A stretch of 64,000 nucleotides of DNA from Pseudoalteromonas luteoviolacea DSM 6061 (GTDB lineage: Bacteria; Pseudomonadota; Gammaproteobacteria; Enterobacterales; Alteromonadaceae): contig NZ_AUYB01000105.1 of NCBI RefSeq assembly GCF_001625655.1, positions 1 to 64,000 on the forward strand, written 5' to 3'. The stretch's first letter is position 1; the number at the start of each line of letters is the position of its first letter. The notes under the pieces were generated by a model. It ran no database searches. It saw nothing but the letters and a program-made list of their open reading frames with translations, and had not been told where the DNA came from. Below are positions 45,801 through 54,058 of this stretch, one piece after another. Both the position numbers and the translations under genes were made by a program.

Positions 45801-47038
45801 TAAACTCAGATCCAGGCAGAATTAGACAAATAATTACTAACTTATTGAGCAATGCAATTAAGTTTACAGAGCAAGGTGAGATAGTTATTACCGCTAAATT
45901 GGAACCCACTGCTGTTGCCAATCAAAGCCTATTAACTTGTCAAATTAAAGATACAGGAATAGGTATTCCTGAAGAAAAGCTCTCTAGTTTATTTGACTCA
46001 TTTATACAGGTAGATGCGTCTACAACACGTAAATATGGTGGAACAGGCTTGGGGCTTAGTATTACTAAAAAGCTATGTCAGTTATTAAACGGAGATGTAC
46101 AAGTCTCGAGTGAAGTGGGTTCAGGAAGTCGATTTGAATTTAATTGTATTGTTCTCCAAAGTGACAAATCTGTTCAAGAAGAGGTTTCCTTTAAAAACAT
46201 GGGGATAACAGCCCTGATTGTTGATCCGGCAATCTCCAGTAACAAAGCCATTTGTAAGCAGTTGACGCGCTGGGGGGTCAAAGCTCTAGATACAACGAAT
46301 GCAGGACAAGCTTTAAAGGAGCTTAACGCAAACGACATCGATATTGTATTTTTTAACAAGGCGCTTCCTGATATGAGTGGGGAGTCGATGGCCAAAGAAA
46401 TACGAAAGCATGAACAAAATGCGAGTATTAAGCTCATCATGATGAATTTATTAAATGAACATTATGATGCCATTGAAAACAGCTCTGTTGCTTTAGATGG
46501 TCATTTCTCAAAACCTGCAACTATGAATGACTTATTGATGGCTTTATCTACTGTAAATAGTGACATTTTAGTACAGCAAAACACATCGAGTGAGGTCGAT
46601 GAAACGCAAGGCGTCTTAGACATGCACGACGACGTGTGGGCAGTGAATAAGCGAGTACTTCTTGTTGAAGACAATAAAGTGAACCAGATAGTTGCTTTAC
46701 GGATTTTAAATGATATCGGTGTAACTACGGAAATAGCGGAAAATGGTGTTGAAGCAATAGAAAAGCTAGTTAAAGCAGATCCTACTCAGCCTTACGACAT
46801 CGTGCTAATGGACTGTCAAATGCCGAAAATGGATGGCTATGAAACTACAAAAAACATCAGAGCAGCGAACGCGGGAGATTGCCATACAGCAATTCCCATT
46901 GTCGCCATGACCGCCAATGCTATGCAAGGAGATAAGCAAAAATGCTTGAATGCGGGTATGGACGACTACATCACGAAACCAATTGAAGCCAACAAAGTCA
47001 AAGAAAAGCTAAAAGCTTGGATCATTAAAACCCAGTAA
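42896..47038 (+). CDS. hybrid sensor histidine kinase with two-component propeller sensor and two receivers
   Basis: The 1380-residue protein has a signal/N-terminal hydrophobic segment. About 12 Reg_prop propeller repeats of the form GxIWVGTxxxGLNxY (about 40-690) and a Y_Y_Y domain (about 715-785) form the periplasmic sensor. A transmembrane helix (about 800-822), a HisKA domain with H869 in MSHEIRTPMNG and a HATPase domain (about 975-1090) follow. Two receivers end the protein. Receiver 2 is intact (VLLVEDN, D1306). Receiver 1 has Asn1154 where the phospho-acceptor Asp should be. This is the layout of carbohydrate-sensing hybrid kinases without the terminal AraC domain. It may control the GH92 gene next to it. 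Confidence 0.92.
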   Translation: MPMGKQLSVILYTTWILMAVIPSTCLGNIPILANQYSVKKLTAEDGFASSEIYSIIQDQQGFLWFGTAENGVMRYDGRKVTLFEFDSKNINGLSHNDAGNLMLDRNGNIWVGTWGGGANRYDPKTGQFESFLHDPKRENSISANRIQSLYHDLDGTIWLGSYDKGLNRYLENNEFEHIQVGSSISQGLSHNRIWDIENNDENSLWIATSYGLNLYNKKQNTFRYFFPDPVNDTPTGANEIRHVLKTSKGELYVGTQQGPFSFDAKSGEFVEIGVLDGVHLGQVNSMIEDQDGYIWFVTSKGVFRKSSVNGQLVQLDLEHNNGLRIIFEDNAKTIWITNEIHGIFKLVPHRKFKSINSPELSAPNGIVADANGDILIANAASQLLKWEVSSQTLKLVSPPVFNESNGFGSNTLLERPVLYLDAQNYLWLAQDRGIAKFNLATGQSELITYPEEDAHYREFREIRALTADTHGNLWIGTYKNGVYIYNPKTNNFKHLDGSFGLSHPEVLTIYKDKSQNIWVGTGDGVNLWNESSQKFQSFVSDNYKSDSLLGSIVQDIHQSKDGGIWIATQQGLNLYQADTNNFKHFSTQNGLPSNLIRAISDDKQGNLWLTTNKGITKFSPSSGKISNFDSRNGLLGLNYYPSSLIKGRNNTLFTSSQRGVEYFSTQPLKSDLSDPHLVLTGFNKMGQPVDLDKPYSYVDDIYISYLDYIFSFEFSVLDFISPNKNQYAYKLEGYDDNWIEIGNRNTASFTNLDGGTYTFQVKATNSNGLWGSNILSINLHVAPPPWKTWWAYCLYLLSIASIIFTVIYLRTKLQKAEIRRQKQFVIQLEKQVSEKTASLKMQAKDLEKALKKAEEVTRLKSEFLANMSHEIRTPMNGVLGMLELLKHSELTPEQAHSVNIASTSAHSLLTLINDILDFSKIEADKLELEFIDFDLRQLIELLCESMALSAQSKGVSMTVDLVDIASPIVNSDPGRIRQIITNLLSNAIKFTEQGEIVITAKLEPTAVANQSLLTCQIKDTGIGIPEEKLSSLFDSFIQVDASTTRKYGGTGLGLSITKKLCQLLNGDVQVSSEVGSGSRFEFNCIVLQSDKSVQEEVSFKNMGITALIVDPAISSNKAICKQLTRWGVKALDTTNAGQALKELNANDIDIVFFNKALPDMSGESMAKEIRKHEQNASIKLIMMNLLNEHYDAIENSSVALDGHFSKPATMNDLLMALSTVNSDILVQQNTSSEVDETQGVLDMHDDVWAVNKRVLLVEDNKVNQIVALRILNDIGVTTEIAENGVEAIEKLVKADPTQPYDIVLMDCQMPKMDGYETTKNIRAANAGDCHTAIPIVAMTANAMQGDKQKCLNAGMDDYITKPIEANKVKEKLKAWIIKTQ

Positions 47039-47233
47039 TGTCTGGGCTTAAAACAAAAGCTCTGTGTTTAAAGAAAATTAACAATAAAACTTAATAATTA
47101 TGTTAACTATCGCTAATATCCTTTAAATAAACGCATTAAAATTGTACAAGCATCTAAATTAATGGCATTGTAAGTTAGTTTTTTCGAGTAGTTTAAAGTT
47201 AAATTGGAACGATCCAAATTGCGGAAGATAAAA

Positions 47234-49741
47234 ATGATTCATAACAAAAGAGTGAAACATTTGGCCGTTTTGTCACTGTCATGCGCGATGTTGAGCGCGT
47301 GCGAAAAAGCCCCAAATGAACCAAGTCAAGTTGCTGAAGTACAAAGTACTAATACACCAAACTATGTGACAGATGTTGTGTCGTATGTTGATCCTCTCAT
47401 TGGCACTAAAGGTCCCTTCAATCATCGGCAAGCTGGGAACGTGACGCCTGGTGGGGTTGTTCCGTTTGGGATGTTCAACTTTGGACCTGAACATGCTTAC
47501 ACCGAAGATTTACTGGCTGAATCAGAGGGTATCTCAAAAAAAATATTAGAAGAAAAAAAACGTGTACCTGTTTCACCAGGCGGCTACAATTATCAAGCTA
47601 GTCGGGTAAAAGGGTTCTCTTTTACTCGCTTGTCGGGCACTGGTTGTTTGGGGGCGTCAGGTGATATTCCAGTTATGCCATTTACTAAAGATATTACGTT
47701 TTCTCCTGCTACCGACCCAATCAATGCATACTACAGTGCAGGATTTAGTCACGAAGACGAAACGGCAATTCCTGGTTTTTATCAAGTTGGACTAGATAAT
47801 GGCGTTAATGTTGAGCTAGCAGCAACAACGCGTACGGGCATTGCAAACTTTACTTTTGCAAACGCCAACAACGCTAAACTGCTATTTAGAACAGCCTATT
47901 CACAATTAGGTAGCGGTGATGCGTTCGCAAAAGTGGATGCTGAAAAAGGAGAAGTCACGGGGTATGTTACTTCAGGTAACTTTTGCGGTTACTTAGGCGA
48001 GTACAATCAGCGAGACTATTACACCCTCCATTTTGTCGCGAAAATCAACAAGACCATCTCAGGGTCTGGTGCCTGGAAAGATGATGTTGTAGATAAAAAC
48101 GCTCAGTCGTCAAAAGGCGGGATGGGCTATGGAGATAATGGTTGGCCCGATATTGGTAAAGGTTCAGGTCTATGGATCAACCTTGATCTAAAAGACGGTG
48201 AGACAGCACAAATGCGTGTGGGTATTTCATACGTGAGCTTGGAAAATGCGAGGGAGAATTTAGCGAAGGAACAGGCTGAACAGAGTTTTGCTGAGGTACG
48301 TCAAAAATCTCAAAAAGCGTGGGAGACAGAATTGTCTAAGGTGAAAGTTGCTTCAGACGATACCAGCAAGTTACGGGTATTTTATACTGCCCTTTATCAT
48401 AGTCTATTTCATCCGAATGTCTTTTCTGACGTAAATGGTGAGTACACTGGTTTTGACCAAAAGGTACACACTGTGAAAGGTACTCAGGCAGTGCAATATG
48501 CTAACTTTTCTGGCTGGGATGTATACCGCTCGCAGTTGCAATTAGTGACACTTTTGGATAAGAAACGTGGAAGTGATATTGCACAATCATTATTCAACCA
48601 AGCCAATCAGTTTAATGGTATCTGGGACCGGTGGACTCACAATGCGGGCCCGACAGGTGTTATGAGCGGAGATCCATCCACTATCGCAATCGCTAACTTT
48701 GTCGCTTTTGGCGCAAATGACTTTGACGTGTCGGGTTCATATAAGTCGCTACGCAAGGCCGCGACTCAACCGACAGAATTTGATTTATCAAATGTTGGTT
48801 GCCCAGTTTTTTGCCGCGGACAAAAGCCATCTTTAGATGAATGGCAAAGCTTGGGTTACATTTCAGAACAGTCTAATAGTTGGGAAGGTGCCTCTGAAAC
48901 CCTTGAACAAGCTTCCAGCTACTTCTCTTTGGGGCAATTGGCTCAGCGCCTTGGTCAAAGTGAAGACGCTTCCCGATTTGTAGATGAAGCGGGATATTGG
49001 CGTAATATTTATAATCCTTTTGCAACAGAGTCATTGGGGTATATCCAAGGACGAAATAAAGATACAAGCTGGAAAGGTGAATTTGACCCATTTTCTGGAC
49101 ACTTGTTTGTTGAAGGTAGCCCTGCTCAGTATTTATGGATGATCCCTCATGATGGTGCCGGCCTTGCAAAAGTGCTGGGCGGAGAGCAAAAAATGAGTCA
49201 AAGGCTAGATAGCCACTTTAGAAAACCAGATGGTACTTGGGTGCTTTACCGTGACTCAGCTGAATTTTCTGATGTATCGAACCAACCGTCTATTTTGTCT
49301 CCGTGGATGTATTTGCATACTGGAGACGCTTATAAAACACAGCAAACGGTGCGTGAAACCATGGAACAACTTTGGCTAGATGCACCTGATGGTATACCGG
49401 GTCAAGATGACTTAGGCCAAATGTCGTCATGGTATGTGTTCAGCAGTCTTGGGCTATATCCTAAATACCCGGGCAGAGCCGATTTAGTGCTGTCCAGCCC
49501 GCAGTTTTCCAATGCACAAATTGGTAATCTAACTATTACTGCACCAGATGCTTCAAAGCAGCACATTTTCATCGACGAGCTTAAGGTAAATGGTAAAACA
49601 ACGCTCAATAGCTGGATTGATGAAACATATATTAATCAGCCTGTAACTTTAGACTTTACTTTAAGTACTGAGCCAAATAAAGCATTCGGTAAAGCTATTG
49701 AAAATAGACCTCCAAGTTATACTCCAGCTACTATCTTATAG
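47234..49741 (+). CDS. GH92-family alpha-mannosidase lipoprotein
   Basis: The start is set at 47234, preceded by GGAAGA; the frame opens ten codons earlier without a site. The 835-residue protein has a lipobox (MLSAC). It then shows the GH92 pattern: YVDPLIGT near the N-terminus, GNVTPGGVVPFGM, FSGWDVYRSQ in the middle, and PGQDDLGQMSSWYVFSSLG with Asp and Glu-type residues of the calcium-dependent inverting mechanism. GH92 enzymes remove alpha-1,2- or other alpha-mannosyl residues. As a lipoprotein it should face the periplasm or cell surface. It lies 195 bp behind the hybrid kinase. Confidence 0.9.
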   Translation: MIHNKRVKHLAVLSLSCAMLSACEKAPNEPSQVAEVQSTNTPNYVTDVVSYVDPLIGTKGPFNHRQAGNVTPGGVVPFGMFNFGPEHAYTEDLLAESEGISKKILEEKKRVPVSPGGYNYQASRVKGFSFTRLSGTGCLGASGDIPVMPFTKDITFSPATDPINAYYSAGFSHEDETAIPGFYQVGLDNGVNVELAATTRTGIANFTFANANNAKLLFRTAYSQLGSGDAFAKVDAEKGEVTGYVTSGNFCGYLGEYNQRDYYTLHFVAKINKTISGSGAWKDDVVDKNAQSSKGGMGYGDNGWPDIGKGSGLWINLDLKDGETAQMRVGISYVSLENARENLAKEQAEQSFAEVRQKSQKAWETELSKVKVASDDTSKLRVFYTALYHSLFHPNVFSDVNGEYTGFDQKVHTVKGTQAVQYANFSGWDVYRSQLQLVTLLDKKRGSDIAQSLFNQANQFNGIWDRWTHNAGPTGVMSGDPSTIAIANFVAFGANDFDVSGSYKSLRKAATQPTEFDLSNVGCPVFCRGQKPSLDEWQSLGYISEQSNSWEGASETLEQASSYFSLGQLAQRLGQSEDASRFVDEAGYWRNIYNPFATESLGYIQGRNKDTSWKGEFDPFSGHLFVEGSPAQYLWMIPHDGAGLAKVLGGEQKMSQRLDSHFRKPDGTWVLYRDSAEFSDVSNQPSILSPWMYLHTGDAYKTQQTVRETMEQLWLDAPDGIPGQDDLGQMSSWYVFSSLGLYPKYPGRADLVLSSPQFSNAQIGNLTITAPDASKQHIFIDELKVNGKTTLNSWIDETYINQPVTLDFTLSTEPNKAFGKAIENRPPSYTPATIL

Positions 49742-49787
49742 AGTTTACCAGTATTTTTTCATTAAAGTTGGGAAGTAAAACCAGTTA

Positions 49788-49820
49788 AAAAAGGAGCTTA
49801 TATAAAGCTCCTTTTTTATT
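49788..49820 (+). terminator. Rho-independent terminator of the GH92 gene
   Basis: Arms aaggagctt (49791-49799) and aagctcctt (49805-49813) form the stem, with a T tract directly after it, about 50 bases beyond the GH92 stop. Confidence 0.9.
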
Positions 49821-50003
49821 TATAAGTGCGGGGCAACTCAATTTTACTGAGGAGAATATAAAGTGTAGCTTGATTTTTCTAGGCTTGATTACTGCTTTTT
49901 TCTTTTTAAATTTAATTGCGACAGATGCGTCCCAGTTTGGGTGGTTAAATAAAAACCAGCTTTTTACATGTATTTTATAGCGGTTCATTCGCAAGGAACA
50001 AAA

Positions 50004-51383
50004 ATGATTAGTTTTAAAAAAATATCAATTGTGGCGCTCGCATTGTACTCTCAATTCAATTTGGCTAGTACTGTAGAGGGTTACCCTTCCAGTAAAGTAA
50101 CTTACACAACAAGTTTTGTATGGTATGACAACATGTCTCATCCTATCAGTGATGGGCAATACATCGAGTCTGAAAGCGGTCAACAATACAGAGTACAAAA
50201 TGACCAACAGCTTGATCTATCGTATTCGTCATATCCTCAGTGTAGAGACACAATGCAATACATGTGTATGCCATTACCTACGGTTACAGCTCACGTCGTA
50301 AAATCTAGAGATGGCGTTTTTGATAAGCCAGTATATTTTATAAAGGGTTTAAATGTCACCGCTGATGGTATCAGCGCGAGCGGAGGTGAGTTCAATAAAT
50401 ATTGGTATGACCATCGCCTTAGAGATGTCTTCAAGCCGTTACTTGAAACTGGACGAGACATTGTCTTTATTGACTACACGGGTACTGACGAAAGCTTGAT
50501 TCCGCAGTCAGCGCAGTTAGTTCATTTTGTGGAAACTCAAATGAAGGCTGGTAACCATCAAAGTACAATGATGGGCTACAGCTACGGTGGTTTGATAGCA
50601 AAACAAGCCCTGAATTTAATGGAGTCAAGCCGTTATAATCACGAGTTTTTTAACTATATCTCAATTGATGCCCCCCACAAAGGCGCCAATATTCCATATA
50701 CCATCACTGATACGATAGGCAGAATTAAAGGGCGTCTTGAGGATGCAAGAGGATGTTCTTGGATCAGCTCATGTGATAAAGCTCGCAAAAATGCACGTCG
50801 AATGTACTCTAGTTTGACTGAAGGGTTGGCAGCTAAGTTGTTGGTTACAGGGAAAGATAGCTTTCAATATTTTAGAAAGTTAGCCAATGAAGGGTACCCA
50901 TCAACTTACAATGTGGCATTCTCTAATGGGAGCTACACAGGTACTTCTGCTGGTTTACCTACCAATACCCAAATGGCACGGTTTGAGGCTGACTATCAAG
51001 TCTATGGAGATACTTATTATACATTAAAATCACTGAACATTAGTAGCCAGTATAAAATGGGACACTACTATAGAAGTCATAACTTTGACAACGCGCCAGG
51101 ATCGTATGCTGTGACTGGACAGATGTTGCAAACGTTCTTTGATAACAATGGAAATATTCGTCGTGTCACTAATAATTTGTTATCCAATAATAAAAAGCCT
51201 ACATTTATTACTACAGCAAGTGCTTTAGATTTAAATACGAACGACTTTACATCATCATTTAACTTAAACTCTATATCAACTCCATTTGATAAAGTTTATG
51301 CTGTATATGGTAGTAACCTTAGCCACACAAACTTTAGTTACCATAAAAATAACTTGATTTCAGAAGTTAAAAAGGCTAACTAA
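50004..51383 (+). CDS. exported alpha/beta-hydrolase, esterase/lipase-like
   Basis: The start is set at 50004, where AAGGA precedes ATG. The 459-residue protein has a signal peptide (about 1-21, ending LAS). The hydrolase part includes PVYFIKGLNV near the oxyanion position, GYSYGG as nucleophile elbow (about 183-188), ISIDAPHKGAN and a late His (NLSHTNFSYH). The DAPHKGA element and overall plan recall PGAP1-like or lipase-type serine hydrolases. The substrate is unknown. It is a single gene closed by a terminator hairpin. Confidence 0.75.
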   Translation: MISFKKISIVALALYSQFNLASTVEGYPSSKVTYTTSFVWYDNMSHPISDGQYIESESGQQYRVQNDQQLDLSYSSYPQCRDTMQYMCMPLPTVTAHVVKSRDGVFDKPVYFIKGLNVTADGISASGGEFNKYWYDHRLRDVFKPLLETGRDIVFIDYTGTDESLIPQSAQLVHFVETQMKAGNHQSTMMGYSYGGLIAKQALNLMESSRYNHEFFNYISIDAPHKGANIPYTITDTIGRIKGRLEDARGCSWISSCDKARKNARRMYSSLTEGLAAKLLVTGKDSFQYFRKLANEGYPSTYNVAFSNGSYTGTSAGLPTNTQMARFEADYQVYGDTYYTLKSLNISSQYKMGHYYRSHNFDNAPGSYAVTGQMLQTFFDNNGNIRRVTNNLLSNNKKPTFITTASALDLNTNDFTSSFNLNSISTPFDKVYAVYGSNLSHTNFSYHKNNLISEVKKAN

Positions 51384-51393
51384 TTATTTTTGA

Positions 51394-51420
51394 TAAAGCG
51401 CTTTTAATTTAAGCGCTTTA
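51394..51420 (+). terminator. terminator of the esterase-like gene
   Basis: Arms taaagcgctt (51394-51403) and aagcgcttta (51411-51420) enclose a 7-base loop, 10 bases after the stop codon. Confidence 0.75.
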
Positions 51421-52052
51421 TAAATGGTGTTTATATGGTCGTATTTTTTAATCGATATTTTTTCTTGGTCTTTTAAAATATTGTTGTTTTAAATGTTTAA
51501 TGTTCTACTTGGTGTATAAAAACCCTAGTGAGGCGCTGGCATTTTAAGAGATTCGTTCCAGTCTTACTTACTCATTTATACCAAAACCATTAATGTTTGT
51601 GATTGTGAGTATCTTCGTCTATTTCGCGTGACCCCCTTTAGATCTCATTTTGAAAAGCCCATAAGCAATCCAAGTGTGTTGTTTTAGCTGAGGCCCAAAT
51701 ACGTGGCAACGTTTTATCTAAATTAACCGCCAAAAGCGCATTACAATAGGAAGCGACATGCCTTCAACTATATCGATTCAATTTGAACTCTCTTAGCTAT
51801 TTGCAAATTATTTACAATCCACTGCGGAAACGAACATCGGACATAGCGCCATCATTCTAAATTTACTTTAGCAAGAATAAAAATACCGGTAATTGGTATG
51901 GGGTTTTGGTTTGTTTATTATCGTTATGTTTACAACTGTAATCCCTTGTAATGGTTTTGGGTAACTCATTAATGTAGTTTATTAAACGACTCGGGCGAGT
52001 AGCAAATGGGACGGCCTGAAGTCACTAATTACATTAACTTTGGAGTATAAAA
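51421..52052. other. 630-bp noncoding region with the second copy of the dispersed repeat
   Basis: No supported gene. It holds the second copy of the dispersed motif (51571-51595) and should contain the promoter of the lectin gene. Confidence 0.5.
51571..51595 (+). repeat. dispersed intergenic repeat, copy 2
   Basis: The segment ctcatttataccaaa, then acc and attaat, matches the copy at 42523-42544. It lies about 460 bp upstream of the lectin gene. Confidence 0.4.
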
Positions 52053-53864
52053 ATGGGTTCACGAAAAGGGGTAGTTGGCACGGCAGTGGTGGCTTCTTTG
52101 GTCACAGGTTCGGTCGTATTTGCTAATCAAGCGAATGCATTTGGTTGGGGAAGCATCGGTGACTTTTTCAAAGACCCAGTCGGTTCAGTGGGAAGCGCTG
52201 TAAGCCAAGTGGCCAATGTGGTACATCATGTAACTAGCCCTGTCACGAACGTGGCTATTACGGTTCTAAAAGAGGGCGCAAATGTTGTTAATCAGGCAAC
52301 AGATATAGTAGGAGTTGACTCTAGAGCAATTACAAATCAAGCAATTGCAGTTGCACAAAGCCTTACGTCAATCAACCAATTGGGCACTTACTTTACATCA
52401 GAGCAGCAAAAATTAGCACAGTTAGAAAGTTTTGCTGGTACAGCTGTTAATAATGTGCATCACCTTTCTCAGCTGGAGTCATTAGTTGATGGTGTAAATT
52501 CAAATAATGTGGAATTGGCAAAAGAAATTGTCTATGCCCTGATCCGAGATATCGACTATAACAGCCTTAAACGAGTTGCCGATGAAGTTAAAAACCGTGA
52601 CAGTGCTCAGTCGCTCATGTTCATGGTTAATAAAGGTAATATCGGGGTGGGTGTTGCAGTTGATATCAATGAGCTCGACAGAATAAAGCATGGTCATCAT
52701 ACGCATCGCGACCAGCCGATTATGAGCTTTTTTGTTCAAGCTGTTAATCCAGGCACGCCCGACAATGCGGTTAAATTCGCTGTCGGTTATCATAAAAACT
52801 TACCTAAAGATGTCTCTGGCAACAGCTTTAGTATTGCCAACACAGCTAAGAATATCAAAGTCACTTTGGCTTTCGCGCCATTAGGTACAAATAGTTTGCT
52901 GAGCTTTTTTGATATTACGGCATTGAGAAATCAACACAAAATGACGGCAGTAGGGGTCAGTAGTAAATCTGTAAACATGCAAGTTGGTGGTACTTCTAGA
53001 CAAGTGGTTTTTAAACAGTGTCAAAACGGTCGCTTGCTAGTGGCTGATGGAAATTGTCACAATGCGCATGAAGACTTGTCATTAAGTGCAATCTCGGGGG
53101 TAAGCCAAACCGATCAGCATACGTCAGTGGGTGGTGTTTCATTTGTATTTAAGTCATTTGGAACTGTACCTGGAATGTATTGTGTACAGACGGTAGAGCC
53201 TGCAGATCCACATACGTGGAATGACAACTATTTCTGTGCTTCTCAAGATATCGGTATGAAGTGGTCATACGCAGGCCCCATTGACGGTATGCGTTGTACT
53301 CAAATTAAAGAGTCAGCTGATCCTCATACATGGGAAGATAATTACTTGTGCTTACCTGATAGCTCAGACTTTTTATTCTCATGGAGTAGTGCCGGTAAAG
53401 CTGATATGAAAAAGACGGTAAGATGGCTTGAATCTGCTGATCCTCATACTTGGCATGACAACTTTCTAGGTATTGAAAAGCACGTAGAGCTAAAAATTCA
53501 TGGTAAGTGTTTGGATATTTGGTTTGCACATCCAGCCAATGGTCAGGATATTGTAGTACATGATTGTCATGGTGGCGCTAATCAGAAATGGTTGTTCACC
53601 AATGATGGCAAAGTTAGAAGTAAAATGAACTATAACAAATGTTTAGACTACAGAAACTTTGCAACAAGCAATGGTGAAACGTTGATGATTTGGGATTGTA
53701 ATACCAGCCCAACACAATCATTTAAATATGTTAATAGCCAGCTTAAAACAGTCCTAGAGCCCTCTCGTTGTGTTGATGCACCTTCTGCTCACAATGGGAC
53801 AAGAACACACCTATGGGACTGCCCTGTATTACATCCAAATAATACAGTAGCAGTTTCGCAATAG
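52053..53864 (+). CDS. secreted protein with triple DPHTW repeat and ricin-type lectin domain
   Basis: The 603-residue protein has a signal-like N-terminus (about 1-30). An unrecognised region (about 30-340) includes a helical, Val/Ala-rich stretch. Three copies of a motif EsADPHTWxDN then start at Asp385, Asp423 and Asp463, spaced about 39 residues. A ricin-B-type beta-trefoil lectin (about 477-600) follows, with CLDIW, QKW, CLDYR, QSF and CVDAP marks. It should bind glycans outside the cell. The N-terminal part could be a toxin or an adhesin; nothing specific is recognised. The start is preceded by GGAG. A strong terminator follows. Confidence 0.75.
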   Translation: MGSRKGVVGTAVVASLVTGSVVFANQANAFGWGSIGDFFKDPVGSVGSAVSQVANVVHHVTSPVTNVAITVLKEGANVVNQATDIVGVDSRAITNQAIAVAQSLTSINQLGTYFTSEQQKLAQLESFAGTAVNNVHHLSQLESLVDGVNSNNVELAKEIVYALIRDIDYNSLKRVADEVKNRDSAQSLMFMVNKGNIGVGVAVDINELDRIKHGHHTHRDQPIMSFFVQAVNPGTPDNAVKFAVGYHKNLPKDVSGNSFSIANTAKNIKVTLAFAPLGTNSLLSFFDITALRNQHKMTAVGVSSKSVNMQVGGTSRQVVFKQCQNGRLLVADGNCHNAHEDLSLSAISGVSQTDQHTSVGGVSFVFKSFGTVPGMYCVQTVEPADPHTWNDNYFCASQDIGMKWSYAGPIDGMRCTQIKESADPHTWEDNYLCLPDSSDFLFSWSSAGKADMKKTVRWLESADPHTWHDNFLGIEKHVELKIHGKCLDIWFAHPANGQDIVVHDCHGGANQKWLFTNDGKVRSKMNYNKCLDYRNFATSNGETLMIWDCNTSPTQSFKYVNSQLKTVLEPSRCVDAPSAHNGTRTHLWDCPVLHPNNTVAVSQ

Positions 53865-53880
53865 CCTCTATTGAACAAGA

Positions 53881-53917
53881 AAAAGGAGATTCACATGTGT
53901 GTGAATCTCCTTTTCTT
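53881..53917 (+). terminator. strong terminator of the lectin gene
   Basis: Perfect 15-bp arms (53881-53895 and 53900-53914) enclose a tgtg loop and end in T's, 17 bases after the stop codon. The A-rich opposite flank makes it bidirectional-capable. Confidence 0.9.
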
Positions 53918-54058
53918 CCTATTATCAAATTTCAAATTGATTGGTCTAAAACCTTTTATAATGTTGTGCTGGTAAGCTAGTCGAATCAATCAATATTGAA
54001 CCGAAAAGCTGTTTAGCGTAATTTAGGCAAAATTATTATAAAAAGTGAAAGAGTCGCT

